Assembly: GCF_019649055.1 (NCBI RefSeq)
Contig: NW_026570279.1
Span: 310,001 to 374,000 of the forward strand
Reading direction: 5' to 3'
Length of the DNA stretch: 64,000 bases
From: Paramacrobiotus metropolitanus
Lineage: Eukaryota; Tardigrada; Eutardigrada; Parachela; Macrobiotidae
In this document: positions 57,442 through 64,000 of the stretch, piece by piece
How positions within the stretch are numbered: position 1 is the stretch's first letter
How the letters are laid out: the number at the start of each line of letters is the position of its first letter
Translations under genes and position numbers: made by a program
Notes under the pieces: generated by a model
What the model was told of the DNA's origin: nothing
Seen by the model: only the letters and a program-made list of their open reading frames with translations
Databases searched by the model: none

Positions 57442-58168
57442 TTTCGCAAATCTTCGGTAATTAGCAGTGTTGAGCCTTCAGTTATTGCAGTAAACAAAAC
57501 CGGCAGCTGTAATTGTCGATGCATAGTATTTCACGGTTTCGGCATGATCTGATCACCCGGACACACGGTGTTACCAAAAGCCAGATTGGACAGAATTGTC
57601 TTTTTACCCCACAACAAGTAATTTTCGCAACACACTATTCATCCCTGCATGGTTGCGGATACTGAAGGAATATGATTTTCAGTGCAGATCGCGACTCATG
57701 ATGCTGACATTTTAAATGACAGCTGTGCGTAGTCTGTATGTCTGCCGTCTGGCGAACAACTGAAGGGCTTCTGGTGCTATTACATAATGAAAACGGACAT
57801 GCCACGATGCACATAATTCAGTATAACAAGAACTCAGCAACCAATGTTGGGCTGTGGCCCATTTGTAAAAATATTGCTCCGTTACTGTCCCGTTAGCCGG
57901 CCTTCCCGCCCCATTAACCGTCACGTTTACCGAAACGCCGCCGTTTTCCGGCCCCACCGTAATGCGGGAAAATTCTACAAAAATTTTCCGCTATTACGGA
58001 TAGTCAGCAAACGGTTAACTTATGCTGTTTGATATTTTAAAACCTTGGCCAACACTGATCGTGACAAATGGAAACACTCCTGCATTTCACGGTAGCTGTC
58101 CAATGGACAACTTGCCGAACTAAACGTGAGCAGGTGTTTCTACGAACCGACTAACGGTAAGCCCTTAC
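57442..58168. other. Flank of gene E; no HTH exon for gene F found
   Basis: 57442-57800 is the 5' flank shared with gene A. At about 57957-58000 there is a hairpin, CCGTAATGCGGGAAAATTCT pairing with AAATTTTCCGCTATTACGG. Gene F should have its HTH exon about 200-300 bases below 58169, but no frame here shows that motif; the hairpin-bearing stretch may have replaced it. Confidence 0.5.
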
Positions 58169-58453
58169 TTGAGAGGTTTTGCAGTTTTTGCCTTTCGCGT
58201 CGGCATGTCCACACTGAGGAAAGAAAGCACAAAGTTCAATACAATCAAGTTGAATCCACACTGAGGAAAGAAAGCACAAAGTTCAATACAATCAAGTTGA
58301 ACCAACCCAAATTACTGCGCTTAATTTGTTGTAAAGGCTACGCCCAGGCACGAAATGACGTAAAGCTTTTACAAATCTGATGAAATTTCATATTCTTACC
58401 AATACCAGCAAACTGTAGGCAAGAAAAACTGAAAACATGTAATACAGCTCCAT
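58169..58453 (-). pseudogene. Gene F: HTH-family copy with its HTH exon missing
   Basis: Exon 1 58453-58400 (18 codons, MELYYMFSVFLAYSLLVL; donor GTAAGA) and exon 2 58213-58169 (15 codons, CGHADAKGKNCKTSQ; donor GTAAGG) are both open and in phase 0, and match gene B's exons (YADAKSKNCKSSG). Both lack the lesions of gene B. But no third exon with an HTH is found down to gene E. So F is either a 3'-truncated pseudogene or a tiny signal-plus-linker peptide gene that uses another last exon. Its 5' flank is split: homology to gene B's flank runs from 58454 to about 58550 and then resumes at about 62.1 kb. Confidence 0.55.
58211..58304 (+). repeat. Two tandem copies of a 47-bp word
   Basis: CACTGAGGAAAGAAAGCACA and AAGTTCAATACAATCAAGTTGAA are repeated exactly at 58211 and 58258. 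The repeat supplies the polypyrimidine tract (on the minus strand) before exon 2 of gene F. Confidence 0.93.
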
Positions 58454-58779
58454 GTTTGGAATTATTAACCGCAAAACCGGTAAAGAACGCCGCGCTATGT
58501 ATGTACTCTGTACGCCGGTTATATATGCTGTACAAGAAACAGCCTCGGCTTCGCATCCGCGTTTCTTGTGGTCCATGGCCATTTTATTTGAATTTGAATG
58601 AATATTTATTAGATTAACATCAGTCTATTCGTCGAAACATGATCGGTACATTCAATAGGGCAAACACGAATTTTATATGAAAGTCAGTTCATGATTCTCT
58701 CAACCTATAAAGCATCCCCTACCCGAAAAGAAAGCCGAAATATCAGTCTATAAGGTGTGAAATTGAAAACAGTGATAGG

Positions 58780-59700
58780 GCACTGGGTCACTAGTTCGGT
58801 AACTTATCACTTCACTGGCTCTTTTCACTGGAAGTTGGTGTGTGCCCAGTGGTGTATGTCCGTTCAGTAGTGGTGGCTCGATTACTTGTTTAGCTAACCG
58901 GTTCCGTTTGCCGGACAGTAGTGGTAGCTCGGTCACTCATGTACACTGTACAATAATGACAGCTTGGTCACTCGTTCACCCACCGGGCTCTCTGCACCGG
59001 GCAGTAGTGGTAACTCGGTAACTCGTTCCCTAACCTGCTTTGTACACTGGACAGTAGTGACAGCTCGGTCACCCGTTCACCACCCGGGCTTTCTGCGCCG
59101 GACAGCAGTGGTAGCTCGATCACCCGCTCACCTAACGGACTTTGTACACTGGACAGTAGCAACAGCTCGGTCACCCGCTTACCTACCGGGCTCCGTGCAC
59201 CGGACAGTAGTGACAGCTCGGTCACCCGCTCACCTCACGGGCTTTCTGCGCCGGATAGCAGTGTTAGCTCGATCACCCGCTCACCTAACGGACTTTGTAC
59301 ACTGGACAGTAGTGACAGCTCGGTCACCCGCTCAACTTCCGGAATCTGTGCACGGACAGTAGTGGCAGCTCAGCACTCCTTCACCGAACGGGCTTTTTGC
59401 GCCGGACAGCATTGGTAGCCTGGTCACCCGCTGCGCTAACGGACTTTCTGCGCTGGACGTTAGTGACAGCGCGGTCACCCGCTCTCCTACCGGGCTCTCT
59501 GCACCGGACAGTAGTGGTAACTCGGTCACTCGTTCCCTAACGAGCTGTTTACACTGAAAAGTAATGAGAGCTCGGTCAACCGCTCACATAGCTATCCACA
59601 GTTGCAGTTCGGTCACTCACTGGCTCAGCGGGCTATTTTTACTAGAATGTAGTGGTATTTCGGTCAACTAACGGGCTTGTGCACCGAACAGTGGCGGCAG
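58780..59700 (+). repeat. Minisatellite, about 55-60-bp unit
   Basis: Units with CGGACAGTAGTGGTAGCTCG, GTCACCCGCTCACC and CGGGCTTTCTGCGC, alternating with ACGGACTTTGTACACTGGAC; at least fifteen units. Open frames through it are artefacts. Confidence 0.93.
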
Positions 59701-59930
59701 TTCTGTCTGTCGCTGCTTGGTCGGCACTTGTTTAGAAATTGTCCTCGATGACAACGTTGGATATGTAGTCGTTCTCGTCGCAATAACGCCACCGGTCTGC
59801 TACTGTAATTAAATTATTTCTGATATTTTAATTATTGGAAAATACTTTCATTTTTTAACTATATTTTATTTGGTGTACGTGGCAACATTGCCTGGTTAAA
59901 AATACCACGATGACAATTATTACAAGCACA

Positions 59931-59959
59931 GCGCGCGGCGCTTACGCGCCGCGCTGCAG
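59931..59959. repeat. GC-rich hairpin
   Basis: AGCGCGCGGCGCTTACGCGC-CGCGCT folds on itself over 10-11 pairs in otherwise AT-rich DNA. Confidence 0.75.
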
Positions 59960-60129
59960 TGCAAAGGCGGTTCTTGTAGGCTGGGCTTATTTTGCTAAAC
60001 TAATGGAAGTGATACGGTTTTTTATGCTAAGTAAGTCTTATTGAAAAGGTAATACAGTTACTGTATCTAGAAACGTGCTAAACCGAAATTCTTCTGTTAC
60101 AAAACGCTTAAAAGCTTGGACAAATAATG

Positions 60130-60920
60130 CGTAACCTTCGGTTACCAAATGTTTAAAAAAGCAGGTACCGCACGCGTGGCCTTCGTTGACCAAAGGTTTA
60201 AAAGAGCGGGTACCGCACGCGTGGCCTTGGGTGACCAAAGGCTTAAAAAGGCGGGTACCGCACGCGTGGTCTTCGGTGACCACAGGCTCAAAAAGGCGGG
60301 TACCGCACGCGTGGCCTTCGGTGGCCAAAGGCTCAAAACGGCAGGTGCTGCACGCGTGGCTTTCGGTTACTAAAGGCTTATGAAGCGGGAATGGCACGTC
60401 TGGGCTCTTGGGATTAAATGCTTAATAAGGCGGGTGGCGCACGCGTAGGCTCCGTTGACCAAAGTTTCAGTAAGGCGGGTACCATACACGTCGCCTTCGG
60501 TGGCCAAAAGCTTTAAATATCATGGTGACCAAAGGCTTTAAAAGGCTTTCGGTGACCGAAAGCTAAAAAACCTTTGGTTACCAAAGGCTTAGAAAGGCGG
60601 ATACCGCACGCGTTGTATTTGGTATCCAAAGGCTTTGGTGGTCAAAGGCTTAAAAGCCTTTCGGTGACGAAAGGCTTATTAAGGCGGGTGCCGCACGCAA
60701 GGCCTTTGGTGACCAAGGGCTTTAAAGGCCCTCGGTGGCTGAAGGCTTAAAAGACATTCGGTGACCAAAGGCTTAAAAGGCCTTTGGTGACCTAACACTT
60801 AAAGGGCCTTCGGTTACCAAAGGCTTAAAAAACATTAGGTTTAATAAGGCGGATACCCTACGCGTTGACCAAAGGCAAAATAAAGCGAATACCGCACGCG
60901 TTGCCTTGGGTGACCAAAGG
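60130..60920 (+). repeat. Minisatellite, about 46-bp unit, decaying to the right
   Basis: Units with ACCAAAGGCTTAAAAAGGCG, GGTACCGCACGCGTGG and CCTTCGGTG. Regular from 60130 to about 60380, then units become short and scrambled (TTGGTGACCAAAGGC words). Confidence 0.92.
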
Positions 60921-61089
60921 ATCAAAAACGTGGATTTTTCACGCGTGGCTCACAGTTACAAAGTTTTTCTGTGTTTGTTGTTCTACTTAGGTTTCCAAAG
61001 CCTAGTTGCACTTAGCTTTCCAAAGCTTACGTTCACTAACGTTGATGGCTTAGTGTGTTTGGAAACATCACTTCTGGAGGAATTGGCAG

Positions 61090-61600
61090 TTCAGGCTGAT
61101 CTGGTGGTTCGGGTTTATCTGGCTGCTCTGGTAGTTCTGGCTGGTCTGGTAGTTCTGGTGGATCTGGTGGTTCGGGCTGTTCTGCTTGATCTGGTAGTTC
61201 TGGCTGATCTGGCAGCTCTGGTTTATATGGCTGCTCTGGCTGATTTGGCTACACTGGTTCTTCTGGCTGGTCCGGTAGTTTTTGTTGATCTGGCAGTTCT
61301 GGTTGATCTGGTAGTTCTGCCTGATCTGGTGGTTCTGGCTTTTCTGGTAGTTCTGGCTGATCTGGTGGTTCGGGATTTTCTGCTTGATCTGGTAGTTCTG
61401 GCTGATCTGGCAGCTTTGGTTTATCTGGCTGCTCTGGCTGATCTGGCTACTCTGGTAGTTCTGGCTGGTCTGGTAGTTTTGTTTATCTGGCTGCTCTGGC
61501 TACTCTGGTAGTTCTGGCTGGTCTGGTAGTTTGGTTAATCTGGCAGTTCTGGTTGATCTGGTAGTTTTGGCTGATCTGGTGGCTCAAGCTAATCAAGCAA
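61090..61600 (+). repeat. Minisatellite with 9/18-bp unit
   Basis: TCTGGTAGTTCTGGCTGATC and TGGTGGTTCTGGCTG units. In one plus frame this reads as Leu/Val/Ala repeats and in others as Ser/Gly with stops. I take it as non-coding. Confidence 0.9.
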
Positions 61601-62099
61601 AGTTTTGTACTGGCACTAAGGTTTCGAAACCTTAGTAAGCCGAAGGCTGAAGGTAGGCCTGGTTGATCTGGTTGATCAGGTAAATGTTGGTACAGACACT
61701 ATGGTTTCGAAAGCTTAGTAAAAGTTATAAGCTTGAAAGCCGAAAGGTTGGTTCTGTCCAATCGGAAACGTAAGGCTGGTTCTGGCCAGTCAGAAAGCTA
61801 AGGCTGGTTCTGGCCAATCAGTAAACTTTGGAGGCGGGAACGTGACGAACAAACATCTCTGCTTTAATATATAGGATTATAATAATTTAGTTACATTTGG
61901 TGAAGGTAGTCAAAACTCTTCCGCTGTGGCGCTCGAAGCGGGAGAGGATTTAAAAGAAATGAATACTATCTGGCCGGGTTTTCGACTTCGGGCTTTCAGA
62001 ATATAAAATTGGTTTTGGTCAGTCTTTTCTGGTTTGCCGGCTCTGGTGTATCCCATTCGTTGCAATATAGATCTGAATCTTGATACTGATGATACGGTT

Positions 62100-62430
62100 T
62101 GATACCAGCTTAGTGTGCAAAATTTTTAAAATACTTTGCACGCGCACTATTTTTTTACAGACGACTTAACGAGCGTAAGACAACAGAGGCCGTAAACCGC
62201 TAAATTTGTGGAAAGCCGGTTGCGTGTTGCTGAGTAGTGTGTGCAGCAGTTTTTGTTTTGAACACTTAAAAATCGATTAATCACTGCAAATACACTTAAT
62301 TCGATCACTTAACGGGTTGTTTTCAGCATTACGAAGAAATTCGCAGAACAGTATTGTACACAAGTTAAAAGCTGTTCAAAAGGCAGCTGTGGACAGCCGC
62401 GGATTATACGTACCGCTGACAACATACTGT
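62100..62430. other. Displaced 5' flank of gene F, matched by 30.15-30.48 kb
   Basis: Colinear short matches to gene B's upstream region (GTGTGCAGCAGTTTTTGTT, GGGTTGTTTTC, AGTATTGTAC). It now lies between the minisatellite insertion and gene G. Confidence 0.65.
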
Positions 62431-62611
62431 ATGCGATTAACCAGAAAAATCACTAAACAGCAAGCAACCAATATCAAAATACAGTGTACCATCAGACACA
62501 AACACATTCATTTCGTTCAGTATCTTTTTAAAATTTGAGTACAGTAGGCAGTGTGCGAGTCGTTACATCATTCATTTCGCTATGGTGTGAGAACAGTTGA
62601 GCACAACCAAT

Positions 62612-63498
62612 TCAACAAATGTTGATTGTCTTTCCCATGGCTTTAAAAGCTTTGAGTAAGCGGCTCGCCGTAACGTCCTGTCCGTTTTCCATTTTGCTGA
62701 TTGTTGCCTGACTGACACCAATCCGGTTCGCTAGCTCCAGCTGGCTTATATGCATATCCTGCCGCAGTTGTTTCATCTCTCTGACCGCTTTCTGCGGGAT
62801 AGCAAACTTTTTACGAATTTGCGCATTAAAATGCATAAATGTCGAGCTACTTTTTTCTTTACGATGTACTGGAAGGAATGCGAAAACTTGACATTTTTAC
62901 TCATCATTAAGCAGCAAAAGATTTTTTAAAGAAATAGACATTCTGTATGCCACCGTTCAGAAGTTAGCTCTGGCACTGGCTGTAATTTGAGTCGATTTAG
63001 CGGCTGGAAAAAACTGGCCTGTAATTCATATAATTACACACATGTCATCATATTTATATGCATTAATATATAAAATTTTTAAAGCTGTTGCTTGCCTCCT
63101 TTGTCTCACATCGTTTTCCACCGGCGTCGACACAGGCATACTAGAAAAAATGCATTAAATTAAATTGGGTTGCGAACTATAGGACATCTGGATCGAAGAT
63201 CTTCCTATACCCATTGAACCAACGTTAATAGTATGTACGTAGTAAGTATTGTACTAGTAACATTACAGTAACAGTAGTATGTTGGTATAATATTATGTGC
63301 GTTCTCCTTCAGCCAGAAAATGCATTTTCCAGTCCCATTCTCTGCCCTTGGTACGCATAGACTTAATTGTGCAATTCGTTGCTGTCAAAATTAAGAAATG
63401 CAGTAGCCTATTTTTAAGCAGTATTGGCCTTGGATACAAAGACTTACCAGGGCACACGCTACTATTACCAACTGCAAAAACAAACGAAAAATATTCAT
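62612..63498 (-). CDS. Gene G: small predicted secreted XRE-HTH protein
   Basis: Complete three-exon gene, 91 aa: exon 1 63498-63448 (17 codons, MNIFRLFLQLVIVACAL, strong signal-peptide profile; donor GTAAGT), exon 2 63140-63096 (15 codons, YACVDAGGKRCETKE; donor GC-AAGC), exon 3 62791-62612 (59 codons plus stop). Exon 3 is an XRE/Cro HTH: KQLRQDMHISQLELANRIGV, SQATISKMENGQDV, then KAFKAMGKTINIC. Helices 2 and 3 match bacterial XRE regulators and toxin-antitoxin antitoxins more closely than animal MBF1, which reads MTQKDLATKINEKPQVV. With gene C it shares all exon lengths and the rare GC donor. Two Cys in the linker and one at the end could make disulphides if it is secreted. Export and any DNA binding are inferred. 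Confidence 0.78.
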
Positions 63499-63593
63499 TA
63501 TTACGGGGAATATCGGGAAGCTAAGAAAATTTGTCATCGGAAATTCAGCTGACAAATTTATAAAAACAATGTTGTAATAATTAAACCCGTAAG

Positions 63594-63600
63594 CTTTATA
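63594..63600 (-). promoter_or_regulatory. Probable TATA box of gene G
   Basis: TATAAAG on the minus strand 96 bases before the ATG. It is conserved in place with gene C, as are CGGGTTTAAT/CGGGTTCAGT beside it and CATATTAGGCG upstream. Confidence 0.5.
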
Positions 63601-63727
63601 AGCCTACGGAGTTAGTATTTCGCCTAATATGCAATTAAAAAACCAGTACAGTGTACCGTTCTTAAAAGATCGCAGTATACTTCGAAGTACTGTTTTTAAA
63701 CTGATTACAGTACATGCAATGGGTTAG

Positions 63728-63976
63728 GCGACATCCATAAATTACGTCACGCGAAAATGGACAGTTTGACACCCCCCCTGTGTCACTAATGCCAGGAAAC
63801 CGAGATCCCCTCCCCTGAGCGTTACGTAACAAAATTAGAACCCCTCCATCGATATAGCATGTTGAAGTCATAATCGTAAAAAATTTTTAAAGCCCCCCTC
63901 CCCCTTGTAACAAACAGTAACGCTTTCAGGACCTCCCCCCTCCCCCTACTTGCGTGACGTAATTTATGGATGGCGC
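63728..63976. mobile_element. MITE with CATCCATAAATTACGTCACG ends
   Basis: GGCGACATCCATAAATTACG-TCACGC at the left and its inverted copy (GCGTGACGTAATTTATGG-ATGGCGC) at the right, about 249 bp, with C-rich runs (CCCCCCTCCCCCT) inside. Ends of this form are, from memory, common in arthropod genomes; the family name is not assigned here. Confidence 0.85.
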
Positions 63977-64000
63977 TTTAGCGCTCAGTCGTACTTCGTA

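Larger units (their letters stand above)
58560..62100. other. Minisatellite-rich insertion in the 5' flank of gene F
   Basis: Absent from the matching position near gene B (about 30.15 kb), so about 3.5 kb was added here. It contains three distinct minisatellites (listed separately) and a GC-rich hairpin at about 59932-59958. I cannot define its ends or a target duplication. No gene recognised. Confidence 0.55.

Noticed and set aside
58964-61511. Frames with Ser/Pro, Arg/Val or Leu/Val/Ala repeats
   Set aside because: Minisatellite read-through. The Leu-rich frame at 60906-61511 looks like a membrane protein only because of its 9-bp unit.

Overview
This window is nuclear DNA from an animal. 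GT-AG introns (and two GC-AG introns), MATH-BTB genes of the SPOP/TDPOZ type, an M13 (neprilysin) peptidase gene, non-LTR retrotransposon pieces, foldback MITEs and many minisatellites all point that way. The phylum cannot be fixed from the sequence alone; an ecdysozoan (arthropod or tardigrade) is my weak guess. Ordinary genes are sparse, and most of the window is duplicated small genes and mobile DNA.

Layout. (1) 488-1169: last exon of a MATH-BTB gene. (2) 2890-13760: a 10.9-kb element with about 42-bp terminal inverted repeats, a 5-bp target duplication (AAGTA) and two minisatellite arrays facing each other near its ends; its interior is a graveyard of smaller elements. (3) 14.6-26.3 kb: a MATH-BTB pseudogene, two intact two-exon MATH-BTB genes, a MATH-BTB scrap, an orphan 109-aa frame and a 464-bp tandem duplication. 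(4) 28.1-41.1 kb: three small minus-strand genes (here called A, B, C) of one three-exon design: hydrophobic signal-peptide-like exon, short linker exon, and an exon for an XRE/Cro-type helix-turn-helix (HTH). The first intron of gene C (9.2 kb, against 0.3 kb in its paralogue) is filled by a candidate large element at about 32.1-41.0 kb. It carries an ISXO2/Merlin-type transposase, a PrimPol-like primase, a DUF3987-like NTPase, a minimal RPA1-like single-strand DNA-binding protein and a spliced deoxynucleoside kinase, with related minisatellites in opposite orientation near its two ends. (5) 41.8-44.65 kb: a broken non-LTR retrotransposon. (6) 45.5-46.7 kb: an intact MATH-BTB gene. (7) 47.3-48.0 kb: a 719-bp palindrome. 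(8) 49.7-52.8 kb: an M13 peptidase gene that stops before its catalytic domain. (9) 54.3-63.5 kb: a second copy of the block MATH-BTB / gene A-like / gene B-like / gene C-like, here called E, F and G, with a MITE in the MATH-BTB gene and about 3.5 kb of minisatellite-rich DNA between F and its 5' flank.

How it fits together. The window is a segmental duplication (about 25.0-41.3 kb versus 54.3-63.7 kb) whose two copies have been colonised by different mobile DNA, so each copy shows where the other was interrupted. The two most interesting items are the predicted secreted HTH protein family and the replication-gene-bearing element in gene C. Several long frames (PrimPol, NTPase, transposase) are broken only by single-base shifts in short homopolymers, which fits either recent decay or assembly error.
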